This document shows, piece by piece, positions 46,643-59,129 of a stretch of DNA of 64,000 nucleotides. Source of the stretch: Physcomitrium patens (Eukaryota > Streptophyta > Bryopsida > Funariales > Funariaceae); the NCBI RefSeq assembly GCF_000002425.4, contig NC_037267.1, forward strand, positions 7,639,396-7,703,395, read 5' to 3'. Numbering within the stretch: the stretch's first letter is position 1; every line of letters starts with the position of its first letter. The notes beneath the pieces are model-generated. The model made no database searches, was not told where the DNA came from, and was given only the letters and a program-made list of their open reading frames with translations. The position numbers were made by a program, and so were the translations under genes.

Positions 46643-47200
46643 TGTCAAGGATAAGAACTCGATGAAAAGGCAATTCAGACAAGTGAGCCTTCACTCAAAG
46701 AAAGGTAACAAAATATAAATAAAAAAGTATGTATATTGAAAGAAAAACTGGAATGGCTATTGCCAAAAGCCAAGAAAATTAAAGACCCTTGAAACTAGAC
46801 TAGAAGCAAGAAAGGAGTTGACAAGAGTGAAGAAGGCTTTAGTCTTGTCTCTATATATACTATCTAACTAGGGGCTACGTGGCCATGTTCTATAGGACCT
46901 CCAATATGTGTTGACTTTGTAGGACACATGCCTTGACTTATAAGGCAAGTTTTTTTACATGTGGGCCACATAGTTAGCTTAATCTTCAAGCTAACATGTG
47001 TGGCACATGGCTAACTTGTTGACCACGTTTCTAATCCAAAAAGTCAATTAAAGACACCTATGAAGTCAAAGTAGCATCTATGAAGCTTCTAAAAAGCTTC
47101 TATATTAAATATTATAGAATTAACTTATTTTTACCTATTTTTACTTACTTCAACCTATTTGTATATGTAATTACTAGCTTACATGAGTATGTCCGTGACA
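46643..47200 (-). repeat. Gypsy LTR, 5' LTR of element C
   Basis: 558 bp, TGTCAAGGATAAG ... GTCCGTGACA; TATA element at 46852-46859. Confidence 0.93.
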
Positions 47201-50200
47201 CAAGAAGTCTTATCTATTTGAAAATTATACTTCTTTAGCTACAATAATTCTAAAATAATTATATTAAATGAGAATCTAATAATATTGAATATTACTAAGC
47301 TATTATGATATTTAATTGTTATACTTAAAAGAACTGTTTCATAAGTAATACCTCTAAAAGACAACAAACTACTATTTATGATTTTTACATATATGTTTAT
47401 TTTTTTATTAGAGATATTTCTTAATTATTAACAATGGCTTCATTTATAAAAGAAGTTGAGGCTCTTGAATCTAGTAAGGCAAAGACTTTGTGATTTTATG
47501 GTTCCAAATAAATTTCTATTATAAAACAAGGTGAGGGATTTGATAATAAAATATGAGCTTTACTAGGTATTATGCAAGATTATAGTTGCATAGTGTTGTA
47601 TAATAATACAACCATTACATAGAAGAAGAAAGAAATTATTTTATTGTAGAAGAACCTAATAAAAAGATACAATAAAAAATAAAGATGAATAGTAAGAGAT
47701 AGTAAAAACTTAAGTTTTGATGCTAGTTTTTTATAGAAGAGACTTTTATTTACTTTATAGAAGCATAAATGAGCCAAATCAAAGTAAATAAGATAAGAAA
47801 TTAATATAAGTATATTTAAAAAAATATTAAGAATATATTTTAGAAAAAATCATCTCAAAATATGAAGAATTGATATTCGAAGAAGATTGGTTGTGAATTA
47901 AGGTTGAAATCAGTCTCTAAAGCACAAAATTGTGTACTTATAGCAACTTTGGTATTCTTTGATTGATTAGAGAGTGGGATTTGATAGCACACAAGAGAAA
48001 GGTTCTTTAAACATTAAGTTGAGGTGATTTAAGTGAAGAATAACTTTGTAAAGGCTTTACAAAGTTAAAATTGTTTAAAAATGACTTTGGATATTGAGAA
48101 ATTTAAAAAATTAATACTTTGAACAATTATTTAAGATTTGTGGATGATATGTAAGTGAAATTTGGTGATTAAATAATTATTATTATGTGTAATTTTTTTT
48201 TGTAAGATTGAGCTTGATCTAATAATTCATTCAAAGTTTATTGAAGCTCAAACATATTGAAGACTTAAAAATTGGGATTTAAAAGATTAGTGAGGTTTTG
48301 TAAAATATCCTTTAATTTTCTTTTAAAATTAAAGTCAAATATTGGACAAAAATTGTAAACTTAACTTTTAATAATTGTACAAAGTTTAAAATTCATTGAA
48401 GAATAAAATTTAGAGATTTTGGCTCTGAAATATCAACATTAAGATTAAAGAAGGAAATAGGCCAACAAGAGAATTTTAGAGGTTATCTTCTATCTTGTAT
48501 GTTTGATCTTCTTCAAAGTTTTTGTCTATGGTGCCAAATTACTTAATAAAAATTGTGAAAATTTTGAATTCAAATCAATGGTTTAATTATTAAATATTGA
48601 TATTTTAATCTATTATAGGGTTTAAGATTTTTTTAGGGTCATATTAAGATTTTTTTTAGGATTTGAATAGAATTGATTTAAACTTTATTAGGATTTTATT
48701 ACGATTGATTTGGAATTTTATTAAGATTTTTTGAAGATTATATTAGGATTTGGTTAAAATTCAATTAAAGTTTATAATTTTAATATTTTTTAAAGATTTT
48801 TTTATTAATTTTTTTAGGAATTTTTTATCTTAACATATATTTTTATAAGGTTAGTTTATGATTCTTTATGTTTTTTTTGTAAGTTTTTTAAGATTTTTTT
48901 GAAATTTAATGAAAGATTGTTCAATATTATTATAATTCAATTAGAATTTATATAGGATTTTATTAGAGTTGTTAGGATCTTCTTGTTGCAAGTTCTATTT
49001 TACCTTCCATATCTAAGTGCTTAGTGCATTGTCAAGCAAATTTCACAAAATACAACAATAGTTCCTATTATAGCTAGAAAAATTCATTTTTTGATACATT
49101 ATCTTCTTTGGCAACTATACTCTTTATTTTGTGGTTGCATTGCTTCTTTGGATAATGTTAAGTAGTGTACTTAGATTCTCTACAATATAAGCATAAACCT
49201 TCTTGATGGTATTGAGTTTTTTTTTTGCTTAGTAAGAGGATTGAAATATATTATATTGATTTGTATAACTTTTGGTCTTAATGAATAAGCTTCTATTAAC
49301 TTAAAGGCTATCACTATAGCTTAATTTGTACCTCTTTAATCAAATTTTTTTTTGATAACTTTTAAAGAATCAATTATTGCATATAATGGATTAAATAATA
49401 AATTCTTCTAATGAGCCTATTTTTTATATTATCAATGATAAATCTTTGATATTAACTTTTAATTCATATTAAAATTGATTGATGAGGGCTTTGTCATTCC
49501 AATCTTCATTGTAAGTAAGATTTTGGAATTCTTATAATATATATAATAGCTAAATATGATTTTTATTATAAAAATATAAATTTGATCTTTGCTATCTTAT
49601 TTCAATCACTTTCTCTAAAAGTGGCCATAAAATACTTCTAAAAATGACTTCAGATCATAGAAAATATATGAATCTTTTTCCATCACTGATCCAAAGCAAG
49701 AAAAAATACTCCCAAAGAGAAGTACACCTATGAATCCAACTTGAATAAATTTATGAAGATATTAAAAAAGATACAACCTTAGATAGGGCTTTATTTATAA
49801 AAATCCTCAAAATTTTGATCTTATTCTATTGAACTTCTTAGGCATAGACTTTGAATTTTTTTGTTGGCTTCTTTTATAGGCATCAAAATACTACTTCTAT
49901 GGTTAATATTAGAAATATGTGAGATTTTCACCTTTAGAGTGTTGAAAAGCTCGTGAAGATTTACAATAGTTACAAATCTATTCTCTCTTCTGTCAAGAAT
50001 AGCATCTATTTTTTTTTCCTTCCATAGATAATTTAAATAAATCTAAAAGTCAAATTATAGGAAGATAATCTATAATTTTTAAAATAAAATAAAAGTTTTT
50101 ATAAAGAGACATAATTTATTTTTTTTTAAAAAAAAAATTGGTATTAAAAAACTAAAAGTAAATTTAAAAGTAAGTAATTTGTAACCTATAAAATATAATA

Positions 50201-50268
50201 ATAGAAATAAAGTAATTCACTCACTTCTAACACAAAATAAAGACAATGAGTTAGTACTCTTATCAAAT
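47201..50268 (-). pseudogene. Element A protease and gag remnant
   Basis: 47206-47593 carries the protease (DSG changed to DSR in LDSRAST, near 47465). After solo LTR X1 it continues at 49058 with the zinc-knuckle region (49080-49210) and gag (49250-50000), colinear with 45300-46400 of C. Heavily decayed. Confidence 0.78.
47594..49057. mobile_element. Solo LTR, 1464 bp (family X), nested in A
   Basis: Perfect 8-bp inverted ends TGTTGTAT / ATACAACA, flanked by ATAG on both sides (47590-47593, 49058-49061). It interrupts a stretch that is continuous in element C (near 45418). Contains a short AGGATTTTATTA-type repeat at 48620-48830, the small form of the minisatellite expanded at 53030-53960. 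Confidence 0.8.
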
Positions 50269-50785
50269 TGTTAAAGACATTAGTCTTAGAAAACTAAAGA
50301 TCAATATATTTTTGTGTGACTTGAAAAGATTAAAAAACCACTCAAAGATGGTATAATATTATATTAGATTAACTATTGCCAAAGAAAAGAAGATTAAAAA
50401 ATCTTAAAACAATACTAAAGACTTAAAAGGTATTAATAAGAATAAAGAAGGCTTTATTCTTGCCTCCAAATATACTATCCAAATAGGAGTTACATGGCAA
50501 TGTCCTATAAGTCCTCTAATACATGACTAATTACAAGACACATGTCTTAACTTGCAAAGTAAGTTTTTTATATGCACGCCACATTTTTAGCTTGTACCAT
50601 AAGCTATCCACATGTATAACACATGATTAACTTATTGACTAAGTTTCTAAACTATTAATCAACTTTAAATATATAAAAAGTCAAATATGCATCTATGAAG
50701 CTTTGCCACATGATAATATCAAATCTACTTATATTTATTTTTTACCTAGCACTTCTTATTCATATAAATATGTATGTCCATGATA
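50269..50785 (-). repeat. Gypsy LTR, 5' LTR of element A
   Basis: TGTTAAAGACATT ... CCATGATA, 517 bp, strongly decayed partner of 25925-26455. Inside it the primer-site remnant reads, in sense, ATTTGATAAGAGTACT. Confidence 0.85.
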
Positions 50786-51315
50786 CAAATTCTATTACTT
50801 GTAATATAAATATTGGCTGCAAAGTCAATAAATCAATTTTTTCAATAATTAGATACTTAAATTTATGAAATTCTTTTAAATTTTCTTCTTTAGCATCTAA
50901 AAAAAACTTTATATCTTAAATATATTCTATAAAATTATTATCAACTTCATAAATATTTGCTTTATTGAAATGTAATTTTAACTTTAGTAGATTGGAATAA
51001 GCTCACAACTCATAGTAATATGTTGATAAAATTCTAATATAGTTTTATAAGATTATAATTTATACTGTAATAATTTTTATAGATACAATAATCAAAATTT
51101 CCTTTTGAAAGTCTAAAATCAAAAGTCCAAAGACCAAAATTTCAAGCAAAATTTCTAATGTACTAAGAAGTGTCATTATAAAATTCTAATTATAGACCAA
51201 CTAGATAGAATAATAAGAAAAACAGCCATATTGTCAAATAAATCTCCTAAATCAATTTAAAGTAATAATTATGATATTTTTAATAATCATGGTTTAATTA
51301 AGTCTAGCATAATTT
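50786..51315. other. AT-rich DNA right of element A, unassigned
   Basis: No domain recognised. If element A inserted into the copia remnant at 23.6-25.9 kb, this would be its continuation (gag side), but I found no residue match good enough to say so. Confidence 0.4.
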
Positions 51316-52048
51316 TGTTGTATTGTAGTATGGCTATTGAATGAAAGAAAAAATCATTATATAATAAAAGAGCTTCTTTTAAAATATAGTAGAAAATTAC
51401 ATTAGAAATATAGATAAAAATTAAGAAGGTAGTAAAATTAATGTGTTAATACTATTTTTTTATTAAAAAACTTCTACTAACTTTATAGGATCATAAATAA
51501 ATAAAACAAAGTAGATTAGCATAAATAATATCATAGTCATCTTTAAGTAGAAATAAAGAGTAGCAATCAGCAAAAACAATTTAAATAAATCTTAGATTGA
51601 TATCTATAGAATGCTAGTTATGAATCAAGGTCAAAACCGAATCTTAAGGCACAAAATTAGATGCCTACAGCAAATCAAGCTTTCTTTTGTTGATTAAAGA
51701 TTAAGATTAGAGAGAAAAATTGAAAGGTTTTTATAAGCATTGGTTTTGAATAATTTAGATTTGTATTGAATTTTTGAGAGTTTTATAAAATTAAGGTTGA
51801 TTTGAACAGTAATACTTTGTATTAAATAAAAAATATATATAATTTGATAAATTTTATGAATTTTGTAGCATACTTACAAATAAAACTTTATAGATTTATG
51901 AAAGTTGTTGTATTAAATATGAATTGTAATTTTGACCTTATTTGGATAGTCAACTCACAAGAAGCTTAAATTTAAGTAAATTAGGATTTCAAAAATTGGA
52001 TTTTAAAGGTTAATAAAGATTTTTTAGATTTTGAGCAATTTGCCAATA

Positions 52049-52087
<39 letters not shown>

Positions 52088-52742
52088 TAATGCTTAGCTA
52101 TTTTTTAAAGATTTATAAAAAACTTTAAAAAGAAATTAATGGTTTAAATAAAATACATTTAAGCTAAAAAAATTGATTTCTGATTGAAGAAGGAAGAGTG
52201 CTAACATCCATTGGAATTATCAGCCAGTTTTTTTCTTTGTAATTTAAAATATCTTAAAAATTTAGGAATTTATTTTATATTAATAAATCAATATAAAAAA
52301 TATTTTTGAATAAAGATCAATGGTAAATATAAAACTTTTTATGGTTTAGAATTAATGTGGTGTTTATAGTGAACTTGATTGGGATTGTTTTTAGGAATTT
52401 TTTAAGATTTCTTTAGAATTTTTATTAAATTTTATTTTTATTTTATTGTATTTATAAATTTAATACATATTTTTATAAAATTCTTAAAGAACATAGAAAT
52501 GTGCTGAAAAAATAAGTCAAGAAAAAAGTTATCTTATTAGATTTTCAATAATTTTATCTTTTGTATTGCCTTTCTCAACATCTTTATTAACATTTTCTAT
52601 GGCACCAACTTATTAATTATAAATAGCTTAGAATTTATTTAAATCAAAGAATATATTTTTTTACATTTCATCTCTTGAAAAGAGTATTTTTATAATTTGT
52701 GATAAAAGAATGTGATTTTTTTCTTATCTAACTTAGCAATAT
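51316..52742. mobile_element. LTR of family X, second copy (same orientation as 47594-49057)
   Basis: Starts TGTTGTATTG at 51316 and follows X1 in order: CTTTATAGGATCATAAATAAAT region, GAATCAAGGTCAAAACCGAA, AAGGCACAAAATTAGATGCC, GGCACCAACTTATTA. The end is not clear; it runs to, or was cut by, the inverted copy starting at 52743. Contains a (TA)n run at 52056-52085. Confidence 0.6.
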
Positions 52743-54925
52743 TGTTGTATTACGTGCCGTTTGGCTTGAGAATGCATTGGGTACCTAGTTGTAGAAAATA
52801 AAAGGAAAACTGCAACAATAAGTCCTAAAAACTCTAATATATTTTTAAATAAATTATAATTAAAGATTAGCAAATATAATCAAACATCAATCAAATTCAA
52901 TTAAAATTTCAAAGGAATTATACAAGAATACAAAGAATTTCTAGAGACCCTTTAAAAAAATCATAAAGAAATAATATAGAAATTCAAAAAATATATATAT
53001 ATATATATATTAAAATAAAAATATTAATAAAATATTAAAATAAAAACCTTAATTAAACCCTAATCAAAATCTAGTCAAATTTTAGTGAAATTTTAGTCAA
53101 ACCTTGGTCAAAACTTTGTCAAATCCTAGTTAATCTCTAAATAAGTCCTAACCAAATCCTAAACAAATCCTAGTCAAATCTTAATCAAATCCTAATCAAA
53201 TTCTAAATAATTTCTAATCAAATCCTAATCAAATCCTAAAAAAATCCTAAATAAGCCATAACCAAATTCTAGACAAACCTTAGTCAAACCTTAATAAAAT
53301 TCTAATCAAATTCTAAACAATCTTTAATCAAATCTTAATGAAATCTTAAATAAATCTTAATCAAATCCTAATCAAATCCTAGACAAATCTTAAATAAGCC
53401 CTAACCAAATCCTAGAAAAATCTTATTCAAATCCTAGTCAAGTCCTAAATAAGCCTTAATCAAATCCTTAAAAAATCCTAACCAAATTCTAATCAAACTC
53501 TAAATAAATCCTAGTCAAATCCTAAATAAATCCTAGTCAAATCCTAAAGAAGCCTTAACTAATCCTAAATAAATCTAACCAAACTTTAAATAAATCCTAG
53601 TCAAATCCTAAAGAAACCTTAATCAATCCTAAATAAATCCTAAAAAAATCCTAAAAAAATCCTAATCAAATCTACATCAAATCCTAAATAAATCTTAGTC
53701 AAACTCTAGACAAATCCTAAATAAGTCCTAATTAAATCCTAAACAAATTCTAAACAAATTCTAAATAAATCTTAACCAAATCTTAACCTAAATCAAATCC
53801 TAATCCTAACCAAATCTTAAATCAAATCCAAAATCCTAATCCTAATCTTAACCAAATCCTAACCCTAATCAAACCTTATATCAATCCAAAATCCTAACCC
53901 TAATTCTAAATCAAACTCTAAACCAAATCCTAATCAATCTCAAATAATTCCTATAGCAGATTTAAACTTCAATAATTAATGAATTAACCATTGATTTTAA
54001 CTCAAATTTTAAATATTTTTTAAAAACTAAGTTGACAAAAACTAAAAAAAAATTAAAAAAGATCGAAAATACCAAAAAGAAAATATTCTCAAAAATATAC
54101 TTGGGTGTAGAGTGGCCTCCTTTTTCAACCTTGATGCCAATCTTCCAGAGCCAAGTACTCTTGATTGAACCATTATTTTTCTTCCAAACTTTACATACTT
54201 ATTAGAAATAAAGTTGACTACTTTTATAAAAAAAAATTGCTTCAATCTAAGTAGTAGATTGACATATATCTAAGAAAACCTCATTAGTCCTCAAAATCCT
54301 AAATTTTGAGATCATAACCTAAAAAAACCTTCATACTTTTCAATCTAACTATTTGATCAAATCCAAATTTACTACACACATCAAGCGCAACTACATCCAC
54401 AAATCCAAAAAAAATTCATGGGTAGATCTACTACCAAACTTACAAAATTCTCCAAAAAGTATCATCTATTTTATTTCACAAATCTAGAGTCACTCAAAAC
54501 AAATCCTAACTTTACAAAGCTCTTACAAAGTCAATATACACTCAAATCACTCAAAATCAATGCTTAAAGAAATCTTATTAGGTTTCTCCTAAACTCTACT
54601 TTCCAATCTCCAAAAGAATCCTAGAATCATTGTCAAGGCTTGGTTTTGTGCCTTGGGATTTGATTTCGACCCTAGTTGGTAACCGCTCCTCTTTGCGTAT
54701 CAACTCATGGATTTCTAAGATAATTTATGCTACAAACTACTCTTAACTTCTTTTCAAAGGTACCTATATTGTTTATTTTTCTAATCTACCTTATTTTGCT
54801 ATATTTGTGGTCTTACAAAGTGAATAGAATCCTATTTTGCAAAAAAATCAACATTAGTACCTTTAATTTTTCTACCTCTTGACTATTAACTATTTTTTCA
54901 AGATGATTTGTTACAATATATTTGA
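52743..54925. mobile_element. LTR of family X, third copy, inverted
   Basis: Starts TGTTGTATTACGTG, then GGCTTGAGAATGCATTGGG, which is the reverse complement of the right end of X1 (CATTGTCAAGC region). Towards 54650 it has TTTTGTGCCTTGGGATTTGA, matching X1 near 47930 reversed. It is longer than X1 because of the minisatellite at 53030-53960. The right end is approximate. Confidence 0.65.
53030..53960. repeat. AAATCCTAATC minisatellite, about 930 bp
   Basis: Around 80 imperfect tandem units of 10-13 bp, consensus AAATCCTAATC with variants AAATCCTAGTC, AAACCTTAGTC and AAATAAGTCCTAACC. Lies within the inverted X-family LTR. Confidence 0.92.
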
Positions 54926-55233
54926 AAGAAGATCTTCAAAAATATGATATTTTTTTATCTTTTCACCTATTAGCCGTTTTACATCATGAAAATATTACTA
55001 AAATAATTTGAAATTTATTTTAAATCAGAAATTATAAATTAAAAAATAATAATTCTAAGATTTTTTTAAAAAAAAATAATCATTTTAATGTTCAATAGAA
55101 TAATATTATTATTCTAATACTATATTAATATTTTAAATAATTCTTTAAAATATTATAATTAAACTAAAATCAAAACTTGAATCATATAAAATAAATATTG
55201 AAAGGACTCAAAAGGACAAAGACAATAGAAAGA
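54926..55233. other. AT-rich spacer
   Basis: No gene or motif seen. It ends with AAAAGGACAAAGACAATAG, which also occurs at 23318-23335. Confidence 0.5.
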
Positions 55234-56140
55234 TGTATAGGTAATATTCAGCTTTTACTTCAAATTATAAAATAGCATCAATCAAGAGTTGCTTGTAATT
55301 AGTGGTATAAAATAAAATAAACAATTAATAAGAAATCAATAAATAAAAATAAAAAAAATCAAGTAAAATAAGTATAAGTGATTAATTATACACTAAAAAA
55401 TTAATCATGGTTTATTTATTGGATTTTTATCTAATAAAAAGTAGAAAAGAAAAAATATTATTTTAAATAGATAATTCTTATCTTTTTAATGATGCATTAA
55501 ATATATAAATTTAAGTTTTTATAAATGAATTATGATACTTTAAAGATAGAATATAAATAATAAAAAGATAAGTCAATATGTTTTATCTCAAGGATAACTT
55601 GTTTAAGAGTTCCAAAGTTTAAGCCTTACCAAGATTCACAAGTAGTATATATGCATGACTTATAGAGACTAAAAGGCTTTAGACTTTTCTTTCTATCTAT
55701 TTCCAAGGTGTTATAATCCATATACAATTTGTACAACTTCTTTTATATAAAGACAATACTAACTACTTATCATCTTATTTTCTACTAGTACAACTAATAT
55801 TTTTTCATTTTAGATTTTTCTATGGTATTTCAAAATTCTCAATTAGCCTTAAAACCTTGTAGAGCCTTTAGATCTTATTTCATTTTTTCATAATGACCTT
55901 CTAAAGTGATAAAATTTATTTTTATCAAATTCTTAGAAATTTCTCTGAAAACTCCTATTATTTTTTTATAATATTGATATCCAATTAAGATTAATTTTTC
56001 CTACCTTGTTAATATTTTATAATAATAAATTCAATTTAAAATAACTAAAAATCCTATTTTTATATAAATAATTATAAAGATATGAGATTCTTTTTTATAT
56101 TTTTTTAACTACTAACTAAAATTTATAGTTTTTTATAATT

Positions 56141-56194
<54 letters not shown>

Positions 56195-56465
56195 CAATTT
56201 AGAAATTGATTTCAATGATAAAATATCAATTTTAAATATTTTTTAAAAAATATTAAATTAATTAAAATAATTTCTTTTTAATATTAAAGATTTGATTTTT
56301 ATGATTTTTTTTAATGAAATTCTTTTAAATTATAAACATTTCCAAATTTTAATAAATACTTAAATAATCAAAAAGATTTTCTAATTCAAGTAATTTTATA
56401 TTTAATTAACATAAAATTATATTTTTAATAATTTTATTAATTAATATTTATAGATAAAACTTACA
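55234..56465 (-). mobile_element. LTR of family Y, second copy
   Basis: 1232 bp starting TGTATAGGTAATATTC and ending AACTTACA, colinear with 37254-38483. No clear target duplication. Contains a 50-base (TA)n run at about 56144-56193, absent from the first copy. Confidence 0.75.
56144..56193. repeat. (TA)n microsatellite, about 25 units
   Basis: Longest TA run in the window, inside LTR Y2. Confidence 0.95.
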
Positions 56466-56495
56466 AGAGGTTATTAGGACATTAGTATAGTATAT

Positions 56496-56821
56496 TATTA
56501 TAGACATACATATTTATTCTAATAATTATCTATATGATTAACTAGAAGTAAATAAAAGTAGATTTATTTCATATAGTTCTTAGTTAGATAGTATTTATGG
56601 AGGCAAGACTAAAACCTTCTTTATTCTTTTCAATATCTTACTAGTTTGTTTTATGAATATTTTAAATTATCTACCTTTAAACAAATTATTTAGTTTTTTA
56701 ATACTAATTTTTTTCTTTAAAAAAATGGATTATCTCTCTTTGTAAAAAAACTCATTTGATATGAGAGGTTGCAGATTATATACTTCTAATTTGACTTGTG
56801 AATTTTTTAAGCTATTTGAAA

Positions 56822-56852
<31 letters not shown>

Positions 56853-57760
56853 ATTGATACTACTTTTGGCAAAAGTTAAAATAGATTTTTAATTATTAAA
56901 AATCTTCAAAAACTTTTCAATACTCATAGGATGGAAATTTCATATATCATCAATGTCAATTAAAGAAATACTAATCCTACACATATGAAATAAGTTTAAA
57001 ATCTACATCAAGAAGTTGTATAATTGAATGAAGCAAGGATCAATCTTACAATCTAATTTAAGAAGTTTTATATTTATAAGTATGATGGAGACAAGGATTA
57101 GTATGCCTAAGAAGTTTTATGGAACTAGATCAAAATTTCAAAGATTTTTGCAATAAATCAAGTTTTATCTAATGTTGTATTTCTTTCAATACATTGATAG
57201 ATTTATTCAAGTTGGATTCATATGCACACTTCTATCTAGAAGTTCTCTCTTTAAGTTTTTACCTTGATGGAAAAGGATTCATGACTTCTTTATAATTTGA
57301 ATTCATTCCTAGATGTGTTTACAACCATATTTGAAAAAAAAGATGAAAAAATAATAGTAGAAACCAAACTCATATCTTTACAATAAAAATTACATTCAAC
57401 TACTATATATGTTACTAAATTCTAAAACTTCACTTATAACATGAACTAGAATGAGAAAGTCCTTATTAAATAATTTTAATATCGATTGAAGAATAATATC
57501 AAAGATTTGTTATTAACAATGTTCAAAGCAAAATCTTTGAAATAATTTATTGCTCTAACTATTATATGTAATAATAAATTATTTGAAAGGTATCAAAAAT
57601 AAAACTTGACTAGAGAGGAAAAAGTCAAGTAATGATAGCAACTCTCAAGTTTTTAAAAACTTATTCATTAAGATAAATAAATAAATAAATAAATAAAAAT
57701 AAAAATTGATACAATATCATAGTACAATTGCTTATAGTATATAGAAATTAATTGAAACAT
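56496..57760 (+). mobile_element. Gypsy fragment F, opposite orientation
   Basis: 56496-56690 is the start of the gypsy LTR reversed relative to A-E (TATTATAGACATAC for TGTCACGGACATAC), with its middle deleted. It is followed by leader sequence (GATTATCTC, GATATGAGAGGTTGCAGAT) and a gag remnant at 56900-57500 that includes KFYGTRSKFQRF. Nothing of pol follows. A poly-A of 28 lies at 56823-56850. Confidence 0.7.
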
Positions 57761-57971
57761 ATAATATTTTTATAATTCTTGATGTATATAAGATTGATTA
57801 ATAGTTTAATTAAAAAAAGAATTGATATAAAAAATCATTTTAAAGTTTATTTATTTTTATTATAATATTTAAATTATATATAATTTAGGTATTTTATATA
57901 AAGTTTTAGAAAAGATAGGAGCTCAAAGATAAAGATTCAACTACTAAGAAGCTTATTTAGAGGCATGATAG

Positions 57972-58528
57972 TATCAAGGACAAGAACATGATAAAAACAA
58001 ATAAACAAGTGAGACTTCTCTCAAAGAAAGATGACAAAATAGAAATAACTTGATATGTATATTAAAAAAGAAATTGGAATGGCTATTGCCAAAAGCCAAG
58101 AAAACTAGAGACCCTTGAAACTAGAATGGAAGCAAGAAAAGAATTGATAAGAGTGAAGAAGGCTTCATTCTTTTCTCTATATATATTATCTACCTAAGGC
58201 TACGTGGTGATGTTCTATAGGACCTCCAATATGTGTTGACTTTGTAGGATACATGCCTTGACTTACAAGGCAAGTTTTTCTACGTGTGGGCTACATAGTT
58301 AGCTTGGTCTTCAAGCTAACAACATGTGTGGCACATGGCCAACTTGTTGATCACGTTTCTAATCCAAAAAATCAATTAAAGACACATATAAAATCAAAGC
58401 ATCGTCTATGAAGCTTCTAGGAAGCTTTCATAACAAATGTTATAGAATTAACTTACTTCTACTTATTTTTACTTACATCTACCTATTTATATATATAATT
58501 ACTGGCTTACATGCATATGTCTGTGAGA
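57972..58528 (-). repeat. Gypsy LTR, 3' LTR of element E
   Basis: TATCAAGGACAAG ... CTGTGAGA, 557 bp, followed by the complement of the purine tract (TTATCCTCCCTCC). Includes ATTGATAAGAGT at 58143-58154. Confidence 0.92.
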
Positions 58529-59129
58529 TTATCCTCCCTCCTAGGCACGAATTCTACGAGGAGCGGTCATCATATGTTGAAGAAATCTATGATGCAATGA
58601 ATTATATTTGCCACATACTCTAATCTTTGTTCTCTTCGAAGATGATTGATAGGGCCTCTCAACCATCAGTAGTATCCCATACTAGGGCAGGAAGACCACC
58701 TAGTTATTTGATCATTGTTGAGGCCTTCATAACTTCCTTCGAATAAAACATTTGGAACATTGTCAGGAGTTGTTCCTACCTCTAGTAAAATCTCCAAACA
58801 TCAGGAGTTCCTTCCAAGGTCGTCATACCAAATGCATTGTATCTCGCCATCTATTCAAGGAAGAACATGTCATTCTTGAAGATCTTCATTTCGATTGTGT
58901 CGTCTTAAAGGTTGTGACAATTATAATGTTTTATCTGACAAGTCAATAAATGAAGGCTCTTGAGTCGAATCCACTAGTTGTTGGTTTTCCATCTCCTCAA
59001 CTAAAGAAGCTACAAACAATGATTGAAACTATAATGTTATCTAGCTTAGAACTTGTTTCTTTTATAAGGAAGGTTTTCATCTTGATTTTGATGGATGTCA
59101 TTGATCACAAGCCTCCACCACCTTTGCTA

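Larger units (their letters stand above)
40812..47200 (-). mobile_element. Gypsy chromovirus C, nested in A; best-preserved copy
   Basis: 6389-bp element with LTRs 40812-41372 and 46643-47200 (perfect TGTCA/TGACA ends; differences mostly transitions, about 94 percent identical by eye) and target duplication TAAGA/CAAGA (40807-40811, 47201-47205). It inserted into the protease part of element A: the flanks 40770-40811 and 47206 onward read through one another when compared with 38496-38560 of B. Gag, protease, reverse transcriptase, RNase H, integrase and a C-terminal chromodomain are all present, with roughly a dozen stops, so it is inactive. Confidence 0.92.
25925..50785 (-). mobile_element. 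Gypsy chromovirus A (oldest), interrupted by nested insertions
   Basis: Minus-strand Ty3/gypsy element whose LTRs (25925-26455 and 50269-50785) are 24.9 kb apart because other elements inserted into it. Its own internal parts are 26456-28718, 32123-33445, 40770-40811, 47201-47593 and 49058-50268. These give, in order, chromodomain/integrase, RNase H, reverse transcriptase, protease and gag/zinc knuckle. Each break falls at homologous positions of element C and each insert has its own ends and short target duplication. All reading frames are broken. The outer flanks TAAAC (left) and CAAAT (right) could be a decayed 5-bp duplication. Confidence 0.8.

Noticed and set aside
53030-53960. Telomere-like repeat
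   Set aside because: The units contain CCTAA but the consensus AAATCCTAATC is 10-13 bp and degenerate; no run of the plant telomere unit CCCTAAA is present.
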